Below are positions 1 through 5,347 of a DNA stretch of 5,438 bases, piece by piece (the first letter of the stretch is position 1; each line of letters begins with the position of its first letter). The stretch lies in contig RZYZ01000147.1 of assembly GCA_009930125.1 (NCBI GenBank), positions 1 through 5,438 of the forward strand, read 5' to 3'. The notes beneath the pieces were generated by a model. It made no database searches. It saw only the letters and a list, made by a program, of their open reading frames with translations, and was not told where the DNA came from. Source of the DNA: Clostridia bacterium (GTDB lineage Bacteria > Bacillota > Clostridia > Clostridiales > Clostridiaceae). Position numbers and translations under genes: made by a program.

Positions 1-360
1 GTGGACGATCTGGAAGGATTCCTCAATCGCGTGGATCCCAATGAAGGCAATCGCATGCTGGACCATATCTTCGGAGAGAAGAAAGTGAAGGTTGAGGACA
101 ACATCGCAAGCAATTCCGGTCTTGGCATCGGGCAGGTTTCCGGTCTCATGTCCATGCTGGCACCCATTCTCATCGGTATGCTAGGCAGAAAGAAGAAGGA
201 AGAGAATGTATCCAGCGGCAACATCAGTGACCTTACCGGGTCCTTAGGCGGACTGCTCGGTGGAGGCGGCATCATGGATATCGCGAAGAACATGCTGGAC
301 AAGGACAAGGACGGCAGCTTCATAGATGATCTCATGGGCGGACTCTTCGGCAAGAAATAG
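1..360 (+). CDS. DUF937 family protein, 3' part (5' end outside window)
   Basis: The last 119 codons of a DUF937 (YidB-like) protein, a family with no established biochemical function. The visible part opens with the family's helical repeat pattern, including GNRMLDHIFG at about residues 17-26. A second helical segment follows (GLGIGQVSGLMSMLAPILIGMLGR in two parts, about residues 40-63), with the LAPILIGMLGRKK stretch typical of the family. Next comes a charged KKKEE linker and a Gly-rich stretch (GGLLGGGG). The C-terminus carries an acidic DKDKDGSFIDD loop (about residues 100-110) and ends GGLFGKK. DUF937 proteins often end with such an Asp-rich, EF-hand-like loop plus a Gly/Leu tail. The GTG at base 1 sits on the window edge with no ribosome binding site visible, so the true start is probably upstream. 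No signal peptide or convincing membrane segment can be judged from this fragment. An intrinsic terminator follows 38 bases downstream, so this is the last gene of its transcript. Confidence 0.85.
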   Translation: MDDLEGFLNRVDPNEGNRMLDHIFGEKKVKVEDNIASNSGLGIGQVSGLMSMLAPILIGMLGRKKKEENVSSGNISDLTGSLGGLLGGGGIMDIAKNMLDKDKDGSFIDDLMGGLFGKK

Positions 361-398
361 AAGGTGTTCATATAAGAAGTCAATAAAATGAAGAATGA

Positions 399-440
399 CG
401 GCATGGCTTAGAGGAAATCTGAACCATGCCGGATTTTTTT
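399..440 (+). terminator. Intrinsic terminator after the DUF937 gene
   Basis: CGGCATGG (399-406) pairs perfectly with CCATGCCG (424-431). The stem can continue inward past a C/A mismatch with a short helix (AGA 410-412 with TCT 418-420, loop GGAAA). A run of seven T follows at 434-440. This separates the DUF937 transcript from the DUF2161 gene. Confidence 0.88.
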
Positions 441-485
441 GCAGCTGTTTCAGAAAGAGAAGCGAAAAATTCTTCCATTTGTGTT

Positions 486-491
486 TATAAT
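486..491 (+). promoter_or_regulatory. Probable -10 box (TATAAT) of the DUF2161 gene
   Basis: A perfect TATAAT lies between the upstream terminator and the DUF2161 start. A TG two bases further upstream than the extended -10 position may help. The sequence about 17 bases upstream (around 463-468) is a poor match to TTGACA, so the -35 is weak or absent. Transcription from here would start near 498 and give a leader of only about 18 bases, just enough for the GAGGTGGG ribosome binding site. Confidence 0.5.
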
Positions 492-515
492 AGAAGAAGA
501 AGAAGAGGTGGGAAC

Positions 516-1214
516 ATGAAGGAAACAGATCTGTATGAAGCCATAAAGAAATATTTTGAAGATCAGGGATTCAAGGTGCGAAGCGAAGTGAGAGACATTG
601 ATGTGGTGGCGCAGAAGAAGGACCTTCTGGTGGGCATCGAGATGAAAAAAGGACTCACCATGGAGCTTCTCACCCAGGCATCTCTCAGGCAGAAGACCTG
701 CGACCTGGTCTATATGGCCGTGCCGAAACCAAAGCGCATCGTGAAGAACAAAAGCATGAACAATCTCCTGTATCTTCTGAAAAGGCTGGAGCTGGGACTG
801 CTCTATGTGGATGTGGAGAAGAATGCGGTCCTGGAAGTGCTGGAGCCTTCCTTTTATGACCTAGACAGAGGACGTCGGGCGAAGATGAAGGAGAAGCTGC
901 GGATTCTGAAGGAGATGAAAAAGCGCAGTGTGGATGGAAACAAGGGAGGCAGCAGAGGGAAGAAGCTTCTCACGGCCTATCGGGAGGATTCCCTGCGCGC
1001 CGTTGCGCTGATCCGGGTGAAGGGCATCATATCCCCTAAGGAGCTGAAGGAGCTGGGCATCAACCATACCCTGCTTTCAAAGAACTACTATGACTGGTTC
1101 CTGAAGGTGGACCACGGGAAATACAGCCTGAATGGAGCCCATCCGGACCATGAAACCTATGGGGAGCTTATCGAGCACTTCGTAAAGGAATATAGGAAAC
1201 TGGAAGAACTTTAA
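516..1214 (+). CDS. DUF2161 family protein: PD-(D/E)XK nuclease-like domain with C-terminal winged-helix-like region
   Basis: A 232-residue protein of the DUF2161 family (COG5482-like), whose N-terminal half is assigned to the PD-(D/E)XK phosphodiesterase/nuclease fold; its substrate is not established. Seen here: the family's opening ETDLY (residues 3-7) and KYFEDQGF (12-19). The candidate active site is D29 (in RDIDVV) with E42-x-K44 (GIEMKK), followed by the Q54-A55 pair typical of the fold, then a DLVYMAVP strand (63-70). The C-terminal part has the family block GGS..KKLLTAYREDSLR (144-161), then a helix-turn-helix-like segment (about 171-192) and YDWFLKVDHGKYSLN (192-206). The start at 516 is chosen because GAGGTGGG (505-512) precedes it closely and the family motif starts at residue 3. 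An in-frame ATG at 426 lies inside the terminator stem and would add an unlikely Arg-rich extension. The gene appears monocistronic. The fold is fairly sure; the cellular role (DNA repair, restriction or other) is unknown. Confidence 0.85.
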   Translation: MKETDLYEAIKKYFEDQGFKVRSEVRDIDVVAQKKDLLVGIEMKKGLTMELLTQASLRQKTCDLVYMAVPKPKRIVKNKSMNNLLYLLKRLELGLLYVDVEKNAVLEVLEPSFYDLDRGRRAKMKEKLRILKEMKKRSVDGNKGGSRGKKLLTAYREDSLRAVALIRVKGIISPKELKELGINHTLLSKNYYDWFLKVDHGKYSLNGAHPDHETYGELIEHFVKEYRKLEEL

Positions 1215-1227
1215 TATATTAATATAT
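1214..1227. repeat. AT-only palindrome just after the DUF2161 stop
   Basis: ATATATTAATATAT is a perfect 14-base palindrome beginning at the last base of the stop codon. It has no GC stem and no T-tract, so it is not a recognisable terminator. It may simply be AT-rich spacer. I see no clear intrinsic terminator for the DUF2161 gene between it and 1320. Confidence 0.4.
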
Positions 1228-1311
1228 ATAGGATGTCAGATGGATAGATACGCCTGCTCGGCTTTAGAAAAAAAGGAAAAGCAGAGAATATTGTAAGAAA
1301 AGTTAGAAGAT

Positions 1312-1340
1312 TCTTTTCAGGGGGTTGTAATCCGAAAAGA
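1312..1340. repeat. Inverted repeat spanning the -35 region (possible operator)
   Basis: TCTTTTC (1312-1318) and GAAAAGA (1334-1340) are perfect 7-base inverted arms separated by 15 bases. The centre falls on the putative -35 hexamer of the leader promoter (1325-1330). That position suits a repressor operator. The arms are A/T-rich and short, so chance is possible, and no regulator gene is present in the window. Confidence 0.3.
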
Positions 1341-1353
1341 GTTCGTTTATTAT
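1325..1353 (+). promoter_or_regulatory. Probable sigma-A promoter of the leader ORF and exporter operon
   Basis: TTGTAA (1325-1330; 4 of 6 to TTGACA) and TATTAT (1348-1353; 5 of 6 to TATAAT) are separated by the ideal 17 bases. Transcription would begin near 1360, about 50 bases before the small ORF and about 400 bases before the first exporter gene. No comparably good promoter is visible between the second terminator (ending 1701) and the exporter start at 1765. The exporter therefore probably depends on read-through from here. Confidence 0.6.
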
Positions 1354-1409
1354 GAAATAGGTTACAGACGATTTGTATGTAATTAAATTTAGCAAAGGAG
1401 GTCACGAAA

Positions 1410-1535
1410 ATGATGAACAATACAGTATTTACAGGAATGAGTGCACTTTATCTCGTAGACGCTATCGCTGCGCCTATTTTTAAGGATATGATAATAGAAA
1501 AAGTTTGTGACCTGAATAGGAGTCTCACCCTATAG
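1410..1535 (+). CDS. 41-residue small ORF, probable regulatory leader peptide
   Basis: An ATG-ATG start is preceded by AAAGGAGGT (1394-1402), a full-strength Shine-Dalgarno with 8 bases between AGGAGG and the start. The frame stays open for 41 codons to TAG at 1533-1535. The peptide starts MMNNTVFTGM, has a mildly hydrophobic middle (about residues 10-24, including ALYLVDAIAAPIF), and ends LNRSLTL. I recognise no family. It has no double-glycine leader or Cys pattern suggesting a bacteriocin (one Cys, C33). The codons for V32-L35 coincide with the RNA segment that can pair either with this ORF's own Shine-Dalgarno or with the first terminator. That favours a regulatory leader peptide whose translation controls read-through into the exporter genes. 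The alternative is a small protein in its own right, with terminator 1 as its own end. Translation is likely; function is inferred. Confidence 0.65.
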   Translation: MMNNTVFTGMSALYLVDAIAAPIFKDMIIEKVCDLNRSLTL

Positions 1536-1558
1536 CCTTTGCATGACAAAAGCGTATA
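1531..1558 (+). other. Imperfect hairpin over the leader ORF stop codon
   Basis: TATAGC (1531-1536) pairs with GC.GTATA (1552-1558, one bulged G), and TTT (1538-1540) pairs with AAA (1548-1550), with a loop at 1541-1547. It overlaps the TAG stop at 1533-1535. It competes with a second small stem, ATAGG (1516-1520) with CCTAT (1529-1533). Both are modest in strength. They may pace the polymerase or ribosome in the leader, or be incidental. Confidence 0.3.
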
Positions 1559-1570
1559 GAATTAGAGAAG

Positions 1571-1597
1571 CCACAGGTTGCGACCTGTGGTTTTGTT
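1571..1597 (+). terminator. Terminator 1 of the exporter leader (attenuator)
   Basis: CCACAGGT (1571-1578) pairs perfectly with ACCTGTGG (1583-1590) around a TGCG loop, followed by TTTTGTTGT. The stem is strong, but the T-tract is interrupted, as in terminators that are only partly efficient. It lies 35 bases after the leader ORF stop and about 170 bases before the exporter start. Its left arm can be captured by 1505-1514, which would abolish the hairpin. Confidence 0.78.
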
Positions 1598-1600
1598 GTA

Positions 1601-1624
1601 TGAAACTATAATTTTATGGTTTCA
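1601..1624 (+). other. AT-rich hairpin between the two terminators
   Basis: TGAAACTATA (1601-1610) pairs with TATGGTTTCA (1615-1624), 10 bp with one G-U and a four-base ATTT loop. It has no T-tract, so it is not a terminator. A smaller hairpin, CCTTT (1627-1631) with AAAGG (1636-1640), follows. Both would sit inside the junction closed if terminator 1's right arm pairs with terminator 2's left arm. Confidence 0.5.
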
Positions 1625-1642
1625 TGCCTTTCTGAAAAGGAA

Positions 1643-1672
1643 ATGAAGGACAAGTGGATCCCTTGTCTTTGA
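1643..1672 (+). CDS. Possible 9-codon mini-ORF between the terminators
   Basis: ATG at 1643 starts a nine-codon frame (MKDKWIPCL) ending TGA at 1670-1672. A purine stretch AAAAGG (1635-1640) lies only a few bases upstream, closer than ideal. The same frame could open at ATG 1616 (18 codons) without a ribosome binding site. It overlaps the 1646-1670 hairpin. It could be a second leader peptide acting on terminator 2, but chance occurrence of so short a frame is quite likely. Confidence 0.15.
   Translation: MKDKWIPCL
1646..1670 (+). other. Hairpin just upstream of terminator 2
   Basis: AAGGACAAG (1646-1654) pairs with CTTGTCTTT (1662-1670), 9 bp with one G-U and a seven-base loop TGGATCC. It ends four bases before the A-tract of terminator 2 and has no T-tract of its own. 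It probably folds independently and brings terminator 1's right arm close to terminator 2's left arm. Confidence 0.5.
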
Positions 1673-1674
1673 GC

Positions 1675-1701
1675 AAAACACGCAGGTACTGCGTGTTTTT
1701 T
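1675..1701 (+). terminator. Terminator 2 of the exporter leader
   Basis: ACACGCAG (1678-1685) pairs perfectly with CTGCGTGT (1689-1696) around a GTA loop. Three more A-T pairs (1675-1677 with 1697-1699) extend it, and the T-run covers 1696-1701. This is a strong intrinsic terminator 63 bases before the exporter start, in the same direction, so the exporter must be reached by read-through or by a promoter I cannot see. The A-tract on the left side could also let it work on the minus strand, but no minus-strand gene is present. Confidence 0.82.
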
Positions 1702-1764
1702 CTATTTTATGAATCTGCTACCGCTCGTAAGAATCGACAGAAAAAAAGTGAGGTGTTTATACAC

Positions 1765-3507
1765 ATGAAGAAATTATTCGGATATTTAAAGGGCTATGGA
1801 GGACCGTTCTCCCTGGCCATTCTAGCAATCATACTGGCAACGGTGATGCAGCTGTCTGTCCCCATCCTCATCAAGTATGCCATCGACTCCATCATCGGAG
1901 ACGTGGAACCGGGAAGGCTGCAGTTTCTCATGGATGCCTTCGGGAAAAACCTTGGTGGGGTCGTGCTTATCATCGTGGTCATGAGCCTTCTAAGAGGCGT
2001 ATTCATGTTCCTGAAAGGATATCTTTCAAGCTATGCGGCGGAAAACATCGCCAAGGACATCCGAGGGAAGCTCTATACGCAGATCCAGTATATGACCTTT
2101 GAAAGACATACCAGAAAAGAGACCGGAGACATGGTGCAAAGATGCACCTCGGATGTGGAAACCATCCGAAGATTCCTTGGGGTTCAGGTGGTGGACCTGG
2201 GCAGAATCATCTTCATGCTGGGCTTCACCCTGGTCATCATGTCCACCCTGAACGCGGAGCTGACGCGCTACTCCATGATCATGATTCCAGTACTCTTTGT
2301 CTTCAGCTACATCTTCTTCACGAAGATCCAGAAGACCTTCAAGAAGTCCGATGAAGCGGAAGGAAAACTGACCACCGTCCTGCAGGAGAATCTCTCCGGT
2401 GTGCGTGTGGTGAGAGCCTTCGGGCGGGAAGAACATGAAATCGATCGCTTCGAGGACGTGAACGCAAGTCACAGGAACATCACCTACAAGCTCATTGAAA
2501 CCCTGGCGGTTTTCTGGGCATCCTCAGATTTTCTGACGCTGCTTCAGAACGGAATCGTTCTGGTGGTGGGCGCAGGAATGGTCATCCGAGGCGAGCTTCA
2601 CATCGGTACGCTGACGGCCTTCATCACCTATGTGTCCATGCTCCTCTGGCCGGTGAAGCAGCTGGGCAGACTCCTCTCCGAGTTCGGTAAGACCACCGTG
2701 TCCATCGGACGAATCGAGGAAATTCTAAACGAGGACATCGAAGTGGACCAGCCCAATGAAGGGGAACCTGAAATCTACGGAAACATCAGTTTCCAAAATG
2801 TCTCCTTCGGCTACGACGAGCATCAGAGAGTCCTTGAGAATGTGAGCTTTGACCTTCCGGTGGGCTCCACCCTGGGCATCCTGGGCTCAACAGGTTCCGG
2901 TAAATCCACCCTGGTGCATCTTCTTCAGAGGCTTTACGACTATGAGGGAAGCATCCAGATCGACGGTCATGAACTGAAAAATATCAGAAGAGGATGGATC
3001 CGTAAAAAGATCGGTCTGGTTCTACAGGAACCCCATCTCTATGCCAAGACCGTGAAGGAGAACATCGGAATCACCAAGAGAACCTATAAAGAGAAAGAGA
3101 TCTTTGATGCAGCCAAGGCGGCATCGATTCACAGCAATATCCTGACCTTCAAGGAAGGATACGACACCATCATCGGAGAAAAGGGAGTATCTCTCTCCGG
3201 TGGACAGAAACAGCGTATCGCCATCGCCAGAACCATCATCGATTCAGACAAGAGAATTCTGATCTTTGATGACAGCCTGAGTGCGGTGGATACGGAAACG
3301 GATATGCGCATCAGAAATGCGCTGAAATCAAGAAGCAAAGACATCACGACGCTGATCATCAGCCACAGAATCGCAACCCTTGCCGAAGCGGACAACATCA
3401 TTGTTCTGGATGAGGGAAGAATTGTGCAGATGGGCACCCACGAGGAGCTCATCCAGGAAGAAGGACTCTACAAGAGAATCTGGGACCTGCAGCAGATGGC
3501 TGTATAA
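1765..3507 (+). CDS. Heterodimeric ABC exporter, subunit 1 (Asp in place of catalytic Glu)
   Basis: A 580-residue half-transporter: an N-terminal membrane domain with six predicted helices (about residues 15-40, 62-85, 143-162, 166-187, 253-275, 280-298) and a C-terminal ATPase domain (about 338-580). ATPase motifs: Walker A GSTGSGKST (374-382), Q-loop Q421, canonical signature LSGGQ (477-481), Walker B ILIFD ending at D502, H-loop H534. The residue after Walker B is D503, not the usual Glu. That marks the degenerate-site subunit of heterodimeric exporters such as BmrCD, LmrCD and TM287/288. Such pumps export drugs or other hydrophobic compounds from the membrane; the substrate here is unknown. 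The ATG at 1765 is chosen because GAGGTG (1750-1755) precedes it by 9 bases. The longer frame back to GTG 1654 runs through terminator 2. The partner gene starts 34 bases downstream. Lengths fit several paralogues (BmrC, YfiB, EfrA types), so no symbol is given. Confidence 0.93.
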   Translation: MKKLFGYLKGYGGPFSLAILAIILATVMQLSVPILIKYAIDSIIGDVEPGRLQFLMDAFGKNLGGVVLIIVVMSLLRGVFMFLKGYLSSYAAENIAKDIRGKLYTQIQYMTFERHTRKETGDMVQRCTSDVETIRRFLGVQVVDLGRIIFMLGFTLVIMSTLNAELTRYSMIMIPVLFVFSYIFFTKIQKTFKKSDEAEGKLTTVLQENLSGVRVVRAFGREEHEIDRFEDVNASHRNITYKLIETLAVFWASSDFLTLLQNGIVLVVGAGMVIRGELHIGTLTAFITYVSMLLWPVKQLGRLLSEFGKTTVSIGRIEEILNEDIEVDQPNEGEPEIYGNISFQNVSFGYDEHQRVLENVSFDLPVGSTLGILGSTGSGKSTLVHLLQRLYDYEGSIQIDGHELKNIRRGWIRKKIGLVLQEPHLYAKTVKENIGITKRTYKEKEIFDAAKAASIHSNILTFKEGYDTIIGEKGVSLSGGQKQRIAIARTIIDSDKRILIFDDSLSAVDTETDMRIRNALKSRSKDITTLIISHRIATLAEADNIIVLDEGRIVQMGTHEELIQEEGLYKRIWDLQQMAV

Positions 3508-3541
3508 GAATCAGACGGCACCTATTAGGAGGAGATCCGTT

Positions 3542-5347
3542 ATGGAAGAACAAAAAGAAATGAAGCTTAAAGTGGATAAGAAGATCTGGAAAGAGATGTT
3601 CCACTACTTTAAGGTGTTCAAAAAAGACTTTATGATCCTGGTCGGTTTCATGGTTGCCCTGGCGGCAACAGACATCACTTTTCCGCTCTTGACAAGATAT
3701 GCCATTGACAATTTTGTAGCGGATGGAGATTATGCAGGCCTGACCAGAGTGGCTTTCCTCTATGTGGGGCTGGCCATCGCACTGGCACTCATCGTGCTTC
3801 TGTTTATCCGCCGTGCGGGTAAGCTGGAAGTGGAGATCCAGTATAAACTGAGAAAAGACGCCTTCAGGAAACTGCAGCGCCTGTCTTTCAGCTATTACGA
3901 CAAGAATGCCGTAGGATGGATGATCGCAAGGACCACATCCGATGCCCAGAAGATTGCGGAAACCGTAGCCTGGGGTGTTGTGGATCTGGTATGGGGTGGT
4001 ACCATGATGCTGGGCGTTTCCGTGGTCATGCTTGTGATCAACTGGAAGCTGGCTCTGGTGACGCTATTAACCATTCCGATTCTGGCCTTCATCAGTGTCT
4101 TCTTCGAGAAGAAGATGCTGGTATCCTACAGAAATGTAAGAAAAATAAACTCCAGGATCACCGGGCTCTTCAATGACGGCATCGTCGGTGCCAAGACCAC
4201 CAAGACCCTGGTGAGAGAAGAGCTCAACATCGAAGAGTTCAGCGAAGAGACCCATAACATGAAGAAGACATCCATCCGGGCAGCGACATTGTCTGCCGGA
4301 TATCTGCCTATGACGCTGTTCATTTCCGCAGTGGGAACGGTTTTGACACTGTTCTTCGGAAGCAACATGCTCATGGGCGGTGCGCTGACCTATGGTACTC
4401 TGGTCCTTTTCATCACCTATGCCAGACAGTTCTTTGACCCGGTTCTGGAGCTTGCCCGAATCTACACTGAAATGATCAGTGCACAGGCGGCAGCGGAAAG
4501 AGTCATGGACCTTCTCCATGAGAAGGAAGAGATCGTGGATGACATGGTGGAGGAAAAAGAGGATTACGGAACCATCAAAGGGGACGTGACCTTCGAGAAT
4601 GTGAACTTCTACTATAAGGAAGGGGAATATATTCTGAAGGACTTCAACCTCAGCGTGAAAGCCGGAGAGACCATCGCCCTTGTGGGCGAGACGGGCTCCG
4701 GGAAAAGCACCATCGTGAACCTGGCCTGCAGATTCTATGAACCCACAGGCGGCAGAATCTTAATCGATGGGGAAGACTACAAGAAGAAGCCTCAGAAATG
4801 GCTTCATTCCAACATCGGATATGTGCTCCAGGCACCGCATCTGTTCAGCGGCACCATCAAGGAGAACATCCGTTACGGAAAGCTTGACGCCACCGACGAG
4901 GAAATCGTCGAGGCGGCCAAGGTGGTACGTGCCCATGACTTCATCATGAAGCTGGAGCATGGATACGACACGGAAGTCGGAGAAGGGGGAGGCATGCTTT
5001 CCACCGGTGAAAAGCAGCTGGTCTCATTTGCCAGAGCCATCATCGGAAAGCCAAGGCTGTTCTTCCTGGATGAGGCCACCTCATCCATTGACACCGAATC
5101 CGAAGCGAAGATCCAGAAAGCCATTGAAGAGGTGCTGCAGGGCAGAACCAGCTTCATCGTGGCCCATAGACTGTCCACCATCAGAAGTGCCGACAGAATC
5201 CTTGTCATTGACAAGGGAGAGATTCTGGAGCAGGGCACCCATGAGGAGCTTCTCAAGAGAAGAAGACATTACTACGAGCTCTATACCAACCAGTTCGTGG
5301 AAGAAGTGGGTATGGATGTGCTGAAGAAAAAGAAGAATGTAAGCTGA
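3542..5347 (+). CDS. Heterodimeric ABC exporter, subunit 2 (degenerate signature, catalytic Glu present)
   Basis: A 601-residue half-transporter that should pair with subunit 1. It has a charged N-terminus, six predicted membrane helices (about residues 30-50, 70-90, 146-167, 169-188, 256-277, 281-297) and an ATPase domain (about 346-585). Motifs: Walker A GETGSGKST (382-390), Q-loop Q430, Walker B LFFLD ending at D510 with catalytic E511, D-loop SSID (514-517), H-loop H542. The signature reads LSTGE (486-490) instead of LSGGQ, with QLVSFARA instead of the usual QRIAIARA. In the dimer, this subunit's ATPase site plus subunit 1's LSGGQ gives the competent site, and subunit 1's site plus LSTGE gives the degenerate one. 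The start at 3542 is set by AGGAGG (3527-3532), 9 bases upstream; the frame extending back to 3380 only overlaps subunit 1. The C-terminus is Lys-rich (KKKK near 595-598). BmrD, YfiC or EfrB types all fit; the substrate is unknown. Confidence 0.93.
   Translation: MEEQKEMKLKVDKKIWKEMFHYFKVFKKDFMILVGFMVALAATDITFPLLTRYAIDNFVADGDYAGLTRVAFLYVGLAIALALIVLLFIRRAGKLEVEIQYKLRKDAFRKLQRLSFSYYDKNAVGWMIARTTSDAQKIAETVAWGVVDLVWGGTMMLGVSVVMLVINWKLALVTLLTIPILAFISVFFEKKMLVSYRNVRKINSRITGLFNDGIVGAKTTKTLVREELNIEEFSEETHNMKKTSIRAATLSAGYLPMTLFISAVGTVLTLFFGSNMLMGGALTYGTLVLFITYARQFFDPVLELARIYTEMISAQAAAERVMDLLHEKEEIVDDMVEEKEDYGTIKGDVTFENVNFYYKEGEYILKDFNLSVKAGETIALVGETGSGKSTIVNLACRFYEPTGGRILIDGEDYKKKPQKWLHSNIGYVLQAPHLFSGTIKENIRYGKLDATDEEIVEAAKVVRAHDFIMKLEHGYDTEVGEGGGMLSTGEKQLVSFARAIIGKPRLFFLDEATSSIDTESEAKIQKAIEEVLQGRTSFIVAHRLSTIRSADRILVIDKGEILEQGTHEELLKRRRHYYELYTNQFVEEVGMDVLKKKKNVS

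Larger units (their letters stand above)
1360..1764 (+). promoter_or_regulatory. Long structured leader RNA of the ABC exporter operon (putative ribosome-mediated attenuator)
   Basis: About 400 bases lie between the predicted transcription start and the exporter. They contain a small ORF with a perfect ribosome binding site, two intrinsic terminators, and mutually exclusive pairings. Segment 1 (1399-1408, containing part of the Shine-Dalgarno) pairs with segment 2 (1504-1513) over 10 bp with one G-U. Segment 2 can instead pair with segment 3 (1574-1583, left arm of terminator 1) over 10 bp with three G-U. Segment 4 (1583-1597, right arm and tail of terminator 1) can pair with segment 5 (1672-1687, left arm of terminator 2) with one bulged A and two G-U. 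Upstream ORF-controlled terminators before ABC drug exporters are known, for example bmrB-bmrCD of Bacillus subtilis. The operon logic here is inferred by analogy. I see no known riboswitch or T-box motif in it. The exact transcript start is a prediction. Confidence 0.6.

Noticed and set aside
426..515. Upstream in-frame ATG extending the DUF2161 protein by 30 residues
   Set aside because: It lies within the terminator stem and ahead of the probable -10 box, has no ribosome binding site, and encodes a low-complexity Arg run. The family motif begins right after the ATG at 516.
1240..1296. 18-codon frame (ATG 1240) in the DUF2161-exporter gap
   Set aside because: Poor ribosome binding site, lies upstream of the predicted promoter, no recognisable features.
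1211..1420. 69-codon minus-strand frame across the exporter leader region
   Set aside because: No ribosome binding site upstream of its start. It overlaps the + strand promoter and Shine-Dalgarno, and its composition reflects AT-rich non-coding sequence.
1571..1701. T-box or known metabolite riboswitch in the exporter leader
   Set aside because: I see no T-box core sequence and no recognisable riboswitch core. The small ORF with a strong ribosome binding site fits ribosome-mediated attenuation better.
1654..1764. GTG start extending exporter subunit 1 by 37 residues
   Set aside because: The extension crosses hairpin 1646-1670 and terminator 2 and is not transporter-like. ATG 1765 has a well-spaced GAGGTG.
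2026..2472. Long minus-strand and alternative-frame ORFs inside the exporter genes (also 3129-3452, 4067-4519, 4873-5256, 5081-5401)
   Set aside because: They lie opposite or out of frame with well-conserved ABC transporter coding sequence, and I recognise no family in any of them. They are shadows.
3380..3541. Earlier start for exporter subunit 2 overlapping subunit 1
   Set aside because: The translation there is only the shifted frame of subunit 1's C-terminus. AGGAGG at 3527-3532 clearly sets the start at 3542.
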